Shown here: piece by piece, positions 47,299 through 59,626 of the stretch
Position numbering within the stretch: the first letter of the stretch is position 1
Layout of the letters: every line of letters begins with the position of its first letter
Source: Mya arenaria
Taxonomy: Eukaryota > Mollusca > Bivalvia > Myida > Myidae
Direction of reading: 5' to 3'
Length of the DNA: 64,000 nucleotides
NCBI RefSeq assembly: GCF_026914265.1
Contig: NC_069136.1
Coordinates: 49,150,381 to 49,214,380 of the forward strand
Notes under the pieces: model-generated
The model's input: only the letters and a program-made list of their open reading frames with translations
What the model was told of the DNA's origin: nothing
Databases searched by the model: none
Program-made: the position numbers and the translations under genes

Positions 47299-50200
47299 TC
47301 AGTTCAGGTTTTGAAGCTGTTCAGACAACTTGGCTACCTCAGCTCTTGTTGAATCAAGGTCCTTGTTCATCAAAGTCCTAAAACAAATGGTAAAAACATT
47401 TAAGTAAAGCAATCTTAATCAGACATACAAGTTCTGAATGTGATTTGAACACCGAGATGAGGTTCTTCAATACTCTTTTAAACAAGGTTTTCTTCATCAT
47501 GGTCATTGCTTAAAAGAGCATTTAAGAACCTCAAATGAATCACAACATTAATTTTGTCAGCTTCTCTACATGTATGTAAAGAGGCCTAACTGAAGAATAT
47601 TTTCACAAGATTGAAGGGATCATCATTCCCATCAAGCATAAAAATTACTAGTATTGCAACTGTTTACACAATTGTGGACCATTCCTCATATTCTTGCATA
47701 ATTTCAGAATGGCAACCAAGACAAGACTACATGGTGTTCTGGGGCCATATTCAATAAGCAACTTAGATTGAACCTATATTTAAGATTAAATTAGTATTTT
47801 GATTGGCCTGTATACTCAGCTGACCAACAGGCTGAATGGAATCACTTAGGCTAAGGATAGGAATAAGATCAATATTGAATACTGGCCCTGGTATATTTCT
47901 ATGGCTGTTAATGTTATATCATGATTTGCATGTTCAGAGATATACTCCACATATAGCCGTATGTATTTAGTCGCTATAACAAACTCAGTATACAAACATC
48001 ACAGTTGTTGATCCTCATAGACGAATAAAAAACAGATGGTGTTGCTGAAACCATAGTCAAGAATTGACCTTACAATTACCATATTCATTTTCTTCAAAAT
48101 ACACAGCTAGTCTAATAAAAGTTTCATAATAGATTCATAACTGTAATGTCCCAAGGGGTATCAAGCAAAGCATGACAAAATATTGCAAGATCACAAATTT
48201 CAATAAAATACAGAGGGAGTGTAAGAAATATATCTAAAATTTTGCCTTGTAAATATCATTAAAGATAAGCCTAGAGTACTAATTCGAGCAAAAGTACTTA
48301 CTTCAAATGTATCTTTTTTCAACCAACAAAAAAAGGCTCAAAAATGAATTGTATAATAAGATGGCACAAAAATGGTCAATCCGTCATTATCAATTTTCCT
48401 CCTAGCATCGACTGCCTACCCGTCTATCCTTCGTTTGCCCTCTTGCCCTACATCTCAGCCTTTCAGGGTCATTGTTTACACCTACCCCCAACTTTTTTAA
48501 AAACTATTTGCTTTACAGTCAGTCCAATCCACTTCTGCACTTACCAGACTGCCTGCCTGTCCAACCCGTCTCCCTCAGGCCCTACTTCACGTCCCTCAAG
48601 ACTCCGAGAATAGCTCGCAGCAGCCTCCAATTCTTTCGAAACTGTTTGACCTGGAACATAAATGGAGTGGTACTGAAACAACTTCTTCAGTGAGTATATT
48701 CTTGTAAAGGAACATTCATCAGCCAATAGCGTGAAAGGTGGGATTTTGACAGCCACGAATCCATGAATTAGACTTTGCACGTATCTTCTTTTTTATACTT
48801 AAAACATCTCAGACCTCTGAGATTTCATAATCCTTCTCTGCTGCTATGAGCATCATTGTATAAACAACAGCATTTGTAAATTACCCTATACCGACAGTGT
48901 TCCACTGCCATTTGTCACCAAATTTTAAGACCATATTTCATTATGGTTTGTAGAATTCAAGTATTCTACTGTGTACCAGGTGTGGCACAGAGCAAAACTC
49001 CAACACATGTCTGTTGCTAATATTCAGTCAAATAAGGGCAAGTTATTGACTGATGTCCTTGCTTTATATCAGTGTATTGTCTCTGAGAACATACAAGTGT
49101 GCCAAGTTTCATTTGAATATCTTGCCAACAACCATGCCAAGGCTATGACAATTTTGCAATCTGGACCTTTCTTCGAAATATAGGCAAGCTAATGAAATTT
49201 AAATAGGGCATAAAGCATAGGAATATTATATATATAAATATGTTCTTCTGGCAGTGGTCTACTTTTCATGGTTATCAAAGCAGAGCCTTCTATTACTTTT
49301 ATTATGACATTACAATTGATCAACATTGAGTGATTGGTCTGACTACCGGTAATAATTGATTTCGCATAATCATTCTCAGTCTCTTTGAGAAAAGTAAACT
49401 AACTTTGTTTCTGCAGTTTATTGAACTCCTCCAGTCTTTCCTCAATTGTTTTCTGTAGATTCGCTTCAGACTGAAAAACAGAACCTTTTTATGAATGGCA
49501 TTAGCATTAAAATTCTGCAAATTGATTATGAAGCCTGCTTGGGGTGCTCTCCTTTCAGAACAAAGAGAATGGTGCAATCTGGTGGTAAATGATATCTTAC
49601 AAAGTAGAGATACAAAGTTTGGTATAGATAAAATGAGAAATGCTCAAGTTTAGAGAGCAGAGATGAAAAGAGTGACAATTTGCATACACAACTTGACAAC
49701 ATCCCTATATATTGTGTGTCATACAATGTAAGCAAAACAAAATTTATGTATTTAAAAGAAAAAAAAACACTCAAAAATAAACTCTTGAAATTCACTATTC
49801 ATTTAATCGTGTATCATAGAGAGCTGGGTCTTACATATTGCTGTTTTGCTGCGATCAAGGCCTTTGTCAGCTGACTTAGTGCATCCTCAAAGCTGCGCCT
49901 ACAAAAACATTCATCTATTCATTTTTACATTCCAAATATTTCTTTCAAATCAATACATTAAAGTTTGTATTTCAGCCAGTGTATTTTTCAAAACAGTTTA
50001 TAGGAAAGAAATTAGTTACAGAGCATTTTTACAATTATTTACTTTAATAATACAGGTACATACTTAAAAAGACAAACAAAATACAGCAAATATTTTGTAA
50101 ACACATTGTTTCCTTTTTTTACTTTTAAAAGATACATGTGTATATTTTTCGACTTATGTAATAACTTAAGATTGACAAAGTAATAATAAATTCATTGTAC

Positions 50201-53200
50201 AAGTTGTCGACGGCTACAGTGCTTTAAAGAGGATAGACTTTTCTTTATATATTAGTGTTGCAATTAGCTTCATTACTTAATTTTAATCAAAGTTAGATGG
50301 CTGTTCATCAATATAGTTTGTACTAGTGTTGGGAATCAGTCCCAGTTTGACTATAAGGATAATCAGTTCCACTCAAGTAAGCCAATTATTGATTAAGTAC
50401 AATCAGTTTCTGACAATATCTTAATTCAAATTTTATTCTTGTACAAAGTCTTAAATAACTAAGTTATTTAGTGTTGTTATTCTGTCTGAGCTTCCGGCCA
50501 GTTTGTAAATGATTTATAACAACTAAGCACTTCCGAATGTATAAATGAAACCAAGGCGAAAAATTGTCAGACATAAACCAAACGCAAATAACAAGAGGAA
50601 TTTTAGACGAAAACCAACTTGCTGGTTAAATCCTTTATGACCGAATACAATCAACTGTCCCCGATTTCAGGCCCAACTAATCAATTTTCAATCATCATTT
50701 AAACATCACTAGTTTGTACTTCCCAAAGATTATGCGAATTACTCATTCTGTATAAGATCAAATAACAGAAATGTTCAATGAAATCACCTGCCAGTGTTAC
50801 ATAATTGACAAGTACCCCTTTAATAGCGTAGCATAGTTTATATACACATACATGTCTTTCACCATGTTATCATTTTCATCAGAGATTTGTCGATCAATTT
50901 TCTGCAGCAGATTCTTCTTGTCTTTTACAGTAGCCTCAAGGCTGAAAATATTTTAGACAAGAATAAATATATATATAAATATAGAGAGATTTTAGCAAAA
51001 TGAACTACTTTATAATTTCACACAATAATATTTTTTAATGATCAGTCGAGGTCACTGTAAGGCTCAGAAAAGAGTGCAATGGTTCGCTCTACCATCTGAG
51101 CCCTGATAGCTCACACAATCTCAGACTTGTATGAGTCGGTACCTCGTCATTCTCCTAAGGTGTTCTTAAATTTCAGCACACCAGTGCTGAAGTGATACAC
51201 AATTAAACACTGATAGCACATTAGTATGCCAAACTGTTCTGTTACAGTCTCATGTTGGGTGCCATGGTCAAAGACCCAGAAAAGCAAGATTTTAGAATTA
51301 ATACTCTACTATATAAAATTAATCATAGTACTTGTACCTGTCCAAGTATGCCTGACTCTGGTTTGTCTTGTGCTTAGATATTTTTAAAGACTCTGCAATA
51401 CAAATACAAGTTTTAAAATAGAACTCAATTGATATACAAGTTTTGTTCTTTTTTTTCTGTCATGTTTAAACTCCTATAGAAAAGTATTCAAACAGATGGT
51501 TTAAGATATTGGACTTATGTGACAAAAATTGTTTGCTTTATTTCTGTTCATATATGAAGATGTTTTAAAAAGTGCAAATCCTCATCCTAGCGCATTTAGG
51601 CCATTCCAAATCATTTCTTTGTTGAGCGTACGCAGACAAATAAGTTTTGGTCCTCCTGATACCCACCCCCCTCCCACATTTTACACGATCAACGATCATG
51701 CCAAATATTTTTAATTTCCTTTTTCTATAATTCTGACTACAAAACACAAGTGTTTACGACATGCTTCATACTTTGTACCAGTATTCTTGGCATTGATATC
51801 AGAAAAGGATGCATTCTGTATGATTCACATGATTAACACACTTACATCAAGTTTTATTTGAACTCATTTTGCAGTGGAAATCTAACCATTGAGAATGGTC
51901 TAAAATTGATTAAGGAGGCTGTGGTGTCTATATTCTACATAGGATGTCACAAATTTAGTATTCATGTTATTTTTGGGGTTTCCTTTGTTTTTCAGGATAG
52001 CTAGATGAATTTTGTACTAAGAGTTGATGGTAAACATAAAAACAATTTGGTATGGCCTAACTTAATAACTGCTTAAAGAAATAGAAGCAGATAATGGGTT
52101 TTTGCATCATGGTGATGAAATATCTAATGATCTTACCTGATATTTTTGTGTGGACTGCAATTACATTTTTATGTTTGTTTGATGCTGAAACAAAAAAAAG
52201 TGAAAATAACCATCTGGAAAGAAAAGAAAATAATGCTATTATAGGAAATGAATCATACTATATTGAGTTTTAGTAATTTAGCCTTTCCTAATTATGTTTA
52301 CGGCTGGCTGTATTACTTATAGCTTTACATTTATGCATAGGGCAGTAGTCATGGAAATTTGACCCTCTTATGAACAAGCCTTAGCCTCGGGTAACGGTTC
52401 CCTCATGTTGACCAGGAAGCCATGCGATATTTATATAATATACATAAGCACAAACTGTATGTTGAATAAATGACAAAATTTATCAGGCATAATCATATAC
52501 CTTCCTCTGCAGCTGTTTCCAGGGTTCTTCTGGCTTGCCGCTGTTCATTCAGCAACCTCTCTAGGTTAGATTTGACTGAAAGACACAATCTTTCCAAATT
52601 TAATAGGACTTCAAAAATAATCATGAACATTTTTTATCTGTTTGAACCTTTGGGGGTTAGCCTTTGATATACCAGAAAATATAAAACGATTACGGAGAAT
52701 ACAAAACAATACTGGATAATACAAAATATTAAACTACTAGTGATACATTTATTTGCAACGTTTACTTACAATTATATACTTGAAGATAATAAATATGGCG
52801 TAAAAAGGTACATTTTAATTGTTTTGATTGCTTTTTTAAATCATTTTATAATATCCAAGATTTGTCTCCCTTTGTATTTCCCCTAGATGTGTATCAATGT
52901 TGCCTCCCTTTATTTGCCACTTTGCATGTAAATGTGTTATAAAATGCTTTTGAAAGAAACCTTTTATCCAGTGATTGAAATAAGCACAAGCCCTGCACTG
53001 GTAAAATGCTTTACGGGCTTGCTGAAATCCTGGTTTTTATGTAGTACGGCTTGTTGATTTTTTTTGTTCCAAGCATTAGATTAAGATTTTGGGCTTGTTC
53101 ATCCACATTCTAATTTCAATGACTGTTTACCTTGATTTTATTGTATGTATTCAATTATTGATATATATTTGAATTCATACAAAATGGTATGGAAGTTGGA

Positions 53201-56200
53201 ACACTGTATTATTTGAATTCTATTATCACGAAAGACTTCCGACGAAAATAAAAAAATTGGGATTAAGTAAGATTATCGGCGAAAAGAAAATGTTTTTCAA
53301 CAGATTTGGAAAACATATTTTCAAGAAATGAATAGTGCTGAATGATACGAAAAATAAATAAAAAATGTACTGCTCTGAGGCTAAACTTGAGTTACTGTAA
53401 TATTAAATTTTATATTATTTATAGATTTAGTATCATTTCTGAGCCCCAGAATCCAGGAATAAGCCTTAAGGTAATGGGATTTGTTTTAAAGTCAGGATGG
53501 TCAAGAATAATATATTTAGGTATTTCTCCGGATATTAAGTACAGTTGAACACCGCTATTCCGAACATCGTTTATCCGAAATGATCGCTATTTCGAAATTA
53601 TTTTTCGGTCCTGATTTCCCTTCTTTGTTTTACTAAATTTTTGGTCTTTAATCCGAAATCACTATTCCAAAATAAGTAAAATTACGGTCCCGATTTGGTT
53701 TTTCTCACCTATTTATCAATTCTTATTTCGAACTCGATGGTGTCAAAGTTTTTCACACCATTCTGCGAATGCACTCGGGCATCGGCTTGAGGTGACAATG
53801 GAGACAATGGAGCACGATTAGCGCTTGTTAAAGAATGACATTGAGCACGCGTATGTTACAAACATCGATGTCAGAAAATGAACGATTCATTGAGGTGATG
53901 TAGTGTGTATGTAATTGCTGGTTAACACAATATTATTTGAAAATGTCTACCTCATCTGATTTGATCGCTGCATTGCATACATGTGCTGTCATTTAGTTTT
54001 AAATGTTTTATGTTGTTTTAATAAAGAAGTATAATAACAAATTACTTGTCAATTATTAAACACTAAATCAACAAATATTTTTGTATACGAAAGATAACTC
54101 AAACCGAGTGTATCATATTGGTAACGTGTAACCAACATTGCAATCTTCACGACTTAGTATTTCACGTCATCTATAACTCGCGAATGCTGTCATTTGCGGA
54201 AAATTGTAAATCCGAAACATCGCTATTCCGAAGTAATTTGTTGGGTCCCTACGATTTCGGATTAACGGTGATTAACTGTATAATATTAGTTATGGTATAG
54301 ATTTAATTGTAACCGTTACCTCGCTTACTATGCGGTTCATGTTTGGATGATCCGGGGAATGAGGTTTACGAGGATCATAAATAGAAGGGTGGTTACAAGA
54401 TTTTAGGAAGATTGACAAAACGTCCCCGGATTTGTGGGGTTTATATACAAAAGTAGGGGCTCCGGTGACGTCATCAATAAGATGACATACATCGGAGAAA
54501 ATAATCGAGCACAGCCATTTTCGTCATACAAAGACATTACCGATTACCACTTTGGCAATTCTCGGTTTTAACAAGGATTCCGAGCATAGAAAATGGCCCT
54601 TGATAGGCTACCTCTAGGTGGGAAAGGTGTGATGATTAAAAGGTTATTTTATCTGTTTGACCGAGAACTACGGACTTTTCCTGAAGTAGGAAATACTGTA
54701 CTCAATCATTGAAATTAGGCTTTTGGATCAACAAGCCCAAATTCATATACTATATAGCTTGGCATCAAATTTTTGAACAAGCCCTGCTATGAAATTCAGA
54801 ATTTGAGCAAGCCCGGAAGACATTTAACCAGTGCAGGGCTTGGGGGCTTGTGTTAATTTCGACCACTGTGTACTAAGTTCTACGATATTTAGAACTAACT
54901 GATAACCTATGTTAACTGGCTAGGGGGTTTTAGCTATACAGAGAATATTGGATATGGGCCGGAGAAGATGGTGTACATGTATAAAACGATTTGATTATGA
55001 CAACATGACGAGCACTGACCATAAACTGACAAAAACAACTGTTTCACACTAATATATAGTAACAAATAGCGATCAGTATAGAAAAGAACACTGATTTTGA
55101 CAGACCAAAACATTTTTCTTCTTTGACAACATCATCTCACTGGCATGTTGTTAACAATTCCCTGACCTCAATAGTATTCTGAACATATTATTGTACTGTT
55201 TAACTCAGTATGTGCATGCCAATGCATTTACTGTGATATTCAAAACGAAATTAAATCAAGAAATTGAAATGAATAGGGACACCTTGTTGATGTTTATGCC
55301 ATGTAATATCCAAATCATTCAGAATAAATGTCAAAGAACAGTTGCAAATTATTTTAAAGTGGTTCAGGAAGATAAGTTGTTTCAAACCCTTTCCTAGGTC
55401 ATTACCACAAATATATAAAACAGACATTTTTAGAGCACCATATGCTAAAAAATGGGTTTTCATACCATAATTATATAATTTTTTTATATATTTCACCTCT
55501 AATCATATGATTATAAATGAGTACACTTTGCAATGTAAATGTATTCTTTTGTAGTTATAGCCTAGTTACCGTTTGTGGATCAGTAAGGAGACAATGTTGT
55601 GCATTGAACAAACGTTCAGTATTTTGGAACTGCAGTGTTTACAGTCCAAAAGAAAATTCTTCACTTACATGTAGGGAGTTTTATGAGCAGTTCTCCCAAA
55701 AAGTACATGTCACATTCAAAATGGGGCTGGCATAAATGGGCCTCATGAACACATGCATCAATCATTCTAATGCTACTGACAATTTTTAAGTCTGGTCAAC
55801 AAAATATTTATTGTACAGTAAATTTAACTAATTTTGTGTTTCTTTTCATTTCCTGCTTCGCGACTAGTCCACATGCAGTCATTGAAATTAGACTTCTATT
55901 CTTATACTATTGCATGGAATCATATTTTTGAACAAGCCCTGCTATATAAAATTCAGAATTTTAGCAAGCCCGGAAGACATTTTACCAGTGCAGGGCCTGC
56001 ATGCTTTTGCTAATTTCGACCATTGAGTCCACATAAATGGCTGTCAATGAGTCTTTTGACAATTTTTTTACTATGAAAGACTTGAGACGTCCACCATCCC
56101 AGCAAAAAGTAGCGAACGGTCCTTGCGCAGAGATCCATGCGGCCACAATTTTTGAAATTATCTGTTATCAATTCAAATTTCTAAGAAAATATTGTTGCCT

Positions 56201-57437
56201 CCTCTTAAACACATATTTATTTATGTCATTATGCCTAAAAACATGTTCAGATATCATAAACCAGTAATGTGTGTGGATTGTTTATCAAGTATCCAGATAT
56301 CTGTAAATCTGGGACAAATCTGACAGGTTGTATGTGTATAAAATGGTATTCATGACCAAGAATATATTTATGTGAAAATAAGACTCTATTGACCATACAT
56401 GCCATATTTTCTGGAGCCCATTCAGAGGGAATTTGTTCAGAAAGGCTGAAAATTCAGGGGGATTTTGGTAATATTCAGGGGGACTTTTTAGCAGGTTTAA
56501 ATTGGCGAAATTTCAAAGTATTTTTAGACGCAAGTACGAAAAAATGTATTCACTTTATTATATTTTGCTATGAAAACCTCTAACTTTTTCATTATACTGA
56601 ATTATTTAGTCATGATTTATCATATATTCTTATGATACACTGTCATGTCATACTGTAATACTGTAAATTAAATTTAATTTCCTCCAAAGTCTTTTAAAAA
56701 ATTCTGCTTAATACTATCAGCTATGATGACGTTCAGACACTAAGAGAATGGAATGAAAATTATTAATTTCTTCCTTTTCCAAAATAGTAATATTTCTTTG
56801 CCTTTGATCATTACTTCAAATTAATTGATCACTTGTTGTTATTAAAGGTTTCACCCTTGCAGAGTTGTTTCTTTACATTCAGTTTCACTCACATACTGTG
56901 ATTTCACTTTGTCATTATTGCCTGATGTAAAAATATCTAAAAAAAATAAAATAAAAAATAAAAAAAATAATTTTTTTTAAATTCTGGGGGATTTTTATCT
57001 CCCGCCGGGACACCGAGGATGGATCGAAATTCCGGTGGATATGGCATGTATGATTGATAAATTCAATCCAGTTTAGATCACTGTCACATATATATATTGA
57101 ACAATTGTGTAATCATTATTCAACATTGATGCATAATATTACTGTACTGTTTATTTTTTCGCCCAGTGTAAAATGGTAGAGAGTTGTAGCATTACAAGGA
57201 TACATTTTTATTTATATATATATAAGAAGTGTCAAAACAATAAAAACAAGTATCCCTGATCGCTCATTATTGCACTTGCAGCTAGCTTCGCGACCTATGT
57301 TTTTTTAGATACAGCATTTTTATCTACGGTAAAACGAAAATGTAATAAATAAAATGCTTTTGTGGATTATAAACAAAAATACCTGTTTGGGCATCTTTAA
57401 AACTGTCGCGTAGCTCTTCTAAACGAGAGGTTTCCAT
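47299..57437 (-). CDS. Small coiled-coil protein, function unknown
   Basis: Eight minus-strand exons: 57383-57437 (ATG at 57437, METSRLEELRDSFKDAQT), 52501-52575, 52137-52184, 51338-51392, 50852-50941, 49835-49898, 49404-49470 and 47299-47377. The first seven join without a phase conflict into 151 residues rich in Lys, Glu, Gln and Leu, with heptad character (such as KSNLERLLNEQRQARRTLE and SLEATVKDKKNLLQKIDR). There is no signal peptide, membrane segment or catalytic motif. Joined directly, the last exon enters a frame that stops after RL, giving about 153 residues. In the frame one phase over it reads DLDSTRAEVAKLSEQLQNLN to a stop at 47299-47301, a better coiled coil, so a small exon between 47.4 and 49.4 kb may be missing from this model. 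I do not recognise the family. Confidence 0.7.
47738..47892. mobile_element. MITE with CCAGGGCCAGTATTCAATA-type ends
   Basis: About 155 bp. The left end is CTGGGGCCATATTCAATAAG; the right end is the complement of CCAGGGCCAGTATTCAATAT. It lies in the last intron of the coiled-coil gene. Confidence 0.6.
52969..53125. mobile_element. MITE family P, copy 3 (intron 1 of the coiled-coil gene)
   Basis: Opens CAGTGATTGAAATAAGCAC, carries AAGCCCTGCACTGGTAAAAT and GGGCTTGTTCATCCA, and closes TTTCAATGACTG. Same orientation as copy 2. Confidence 0.7.
53542..54278. mobile_element. Non-autonomous Tigger/pogo-like DNA transposon
   Basis: About 737 bp. The left end is CAGTTGAACACCGCTATTCC and the right end is the complement of CAGTTAATCACCGTTAATCC, flanked by TA on both sides as expected for Tc1/mariner-superfamily insertion. 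Inside are sub-terminal repeats of the TTCCGAAAT / TTTCGAA type. No transposase frame remains. A fragment of the same family lies at 46043-46112. Confidence 0.75.
54703..54868. mobile_element. MITE family P, copy 4
   Basis: Opens CAATCATTGAAATTAGGC and closes TTAATTTCGACCACTG, with AACAAGCCCTGCTATGA and GCAAGCCCGGAAGACATTT. Same orientation as copy 1. Confidence 0.75.
55876..56025. mobile_element. MITE family P, copy 5
   Basis: Opens CAGTCATTGAAATTAGAC and closes CTAATTTCGACCATTG. Close to copy 4 in sequence (AACAAGCCCTGCTATA, GCAAGCCCGGAAGACATTTT). Confidence 0.75.
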
Positions 57438-58212
57438 ATTATTATTTTTGAATTTCCCTCTGCTGCAAACTTAACTTCTTCAAAACAGCGTCCAAGTGAC
57501 TGTGATCAATAAACGCCATCTAAAATAGGCTACCGTGTTGAACGGATTTGGCGTACTAACAAACGAAATACACTTTATCCACACAATACAGAATACCCTT
57601 GATTTATGAAAACGTCTAACGGAATTTTTTTATCTACAAATGTTTTATTGATATAATTTAAACAATATGTACACAAAATTTAACCAATTGCCTTTATTAT
57701 TATACAAATACAATTTCACCAAATTCATCAAATGTTTATGTATTTAGTTCTATTTAATGGAACCATTTATGTGGGTTTTTTTACTAGTTGAAGGGACTTC
57801 TTTTACGGACATATAAACATTGTATAAAAAAAGAGAAGTAACATGACTTTGCAATTATACATAGAAAACTCACATATATACATATGAAAAGTAATTAATA
57901 AGTACCTCATTAAGTTTACAAAGATAAGTTAATGTTGTGTGTTTCGAATTCGATTTTCATATTTACATGTATTTAGCGAACACGTTAAAAAAATATACAC
58001 TATTGAAATTGGTCCGAGCATCATAAATATACAAAGCAAATTTAAAATTGTGATATAGTATTTATAAAGTCATGGCCTACTTGCACTTTGTATACATGAA
58101 CATGTACGTCACAAAACGCGCTTTATAATCATATAACATACTTTTTCACAATTTCATTTGTAAATCAACACATATCAACCGATATATCCATTTGCTATAC
58201 ACACATGAACGG
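57438..58212. other. 5' flank of the coiled-coil gene
   Basis: Spacer with no supported gene. It should hold the promoter of the minus-strand coiled-coil gene; no motif stands out. Confidence 0.35.
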
Positions 58213-58553
58213 ATGAAAGTAATCAAAATAGCAGCAAACAACAGGATAATGTTTCCGACAAAGGAATTCCACAGCACCATGGTTCTCATCAATGAGCACA
58301 TAGTTCAACAACAACGTGTCCCATGTAATATTTTGATTGCACATAGTTCGACTTGCGAAGTCCCCTTCAGGTGTGAAACTTCGGGATCCACTGTAAGTCT
58401 ACCCTTAGTTGTCTTTTATCTGCAATAAATTACAATAAATGTTGATAGCCAAATATAAATATACGTACATGAACTAGAAAGGCCGATAAGTCATTTTGGT
58501 TTTAGATGGACATATGCTCTGAATTTCGAGAGGTTGCCAAACACGACGCGCAG
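58213..58553 (+). CDS. Two-exon candidate, product unknown, strand uncertain
   Basis: A plus-strand ATG at 58213 opens 60 codons (MKVIKIAANNRIMFPTKEFH...RCETSGST) ending at a strong GTAAGT donor (58392). A GGTTTTAG acceptor opens a second exon (58506-58553, MDICSEFREVAKHDAQ) in the same phase, ending at CAG/GTAAAG. No later exon was found. The minus strand of the same stretch is also open in places and encodes a membrane-like segment (GNIILLFAAILITFI), so one reading is probably a shadow. No family recognised. Confidence 0.3.
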
Positions 58554-58786
58554 GTAAAGCTACATGTAAAAGTTGCAGTTGTAATTTTCACTTTAAACTT
58601 GTGCATGTAGGATCACTCATACTTGTATAAATCACTGCTTTCCTCGTTTTATCGTTCATGTAATTCTAAACTAGAAGAATGAGCGCATATCTTGATGACG
58701 TAGTGCACAGAAAGTAGTATACAGGTACACGTACCCGTACAAGCACTATTCCGAAACCTCTCTATTAGAATACAACCTACATTTTC

Positions 58787-59065
58787 AGCCAATGGTATCA
58801 CAGATAGGCAACCATTAGGTAGTAGACTTAATCATTAAGAATTTCGACATTCGCGGGTGTTTAAAGGTCCGCCTGCTGTCAATCATCCGATACACACTAC
58901 CTGCGTCAGATTTTGTGTTGACAATGTATCAGTCAATGAGGTTGTATTCTAAGTCAGTTAGATGACTTGAAGTGAATTCTTAATGATTTAGAAGGACTCG
59001 TTAACTACGCTCACTCCGCCCATTCTTAATCATTAAGAATTCTCTTCATGTCATCTACTACATAA
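58787..59065. mobile_element. MITE family F, full copy
   Basis: Runs from TTCAGCCAATGGTATC through an ATTCTTAATCATTAAGAAT palindrome and the core GACTCGTTAACTACGCTCAC. A second AATCATTAAGAA motif sits near its left end. Same orientation as the partial copy near 1.7-1.9 kb. Confidence 0.65.
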
Positions 59066-59278
59066 CACACATTCATTGGCTTGCGAAAATATTGTGCAAT
59101 TGAACAAGGATGGAATAAAAGGAATCATACAGGAAATTAATAACAATACAGTCCATGAGTAAGACATTAAACTTAACTTATTGCCAATGAAAAGGCGTCA
59201 TACAAAATCAGGCTCTACCAAAAACCTTATTCGCAAAGTATGTATTACTTTGTTTATTTTAAACCTATGCTGCGAGTT

Positions 59279-59497
59279 ATGCACCAGCCAATTGTAACCA
59301 CGCCCCCCCCCCACCCCTAGATCCGGGGAATAGCGGGGACTTTGACTTTCGGTCCAGCCAAGCCCGGGTAAAATCCCCGTCCTGTAGGAGCGAACTGCTG
59401 GTAAAACCCCCGCCAAATGCCCCCGCAACCCAGGGACCCTAGGTAAGGCCCATTCCCCGCTATTTTTGAAGGCCGTGGTTACAATTAATTGGTGCAT
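59279..59497. mobile_element. GC-rich inverted-repeat element family G, short copy
   Basis: Ends ATGCACCAGCCAATTGTAAC and the complement of TGGTTACAATTAATTGGTGCA. The interior (CGGTCCAGCCAAGCCCGGGT, CATTCCCCGC) is related to 36693-37018 in inverted orientation. Confidence 0.75.
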
Positions 59498-59626
59498 TAA
59501 TGCAGTTTATTTTCCAAAATTCACTCGCTCTAACAATTTCTCTAAACCTGTGAATTAAGACACATAAAGTATGGCATAAACACTAAACAGGGATGGTCAA
59601 AAGGAGGTTGTGAAAGAGCAACGTAC

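Noticed and set aside
48344-48780. Overlapping frames of 73-89 codons on both strands
   Set aside because: No splice signals, family resemblance or conservation clue. They lie within the last intron of the coiled-coil gene.
51090-51125. tRNA-like box A on the minus strand (CTCAGATGGTAGAGCG)
   Set aside because: No box B or cloverleaf could be found nearby. It may be a SINE scrap, but the evidence is too thin to list.
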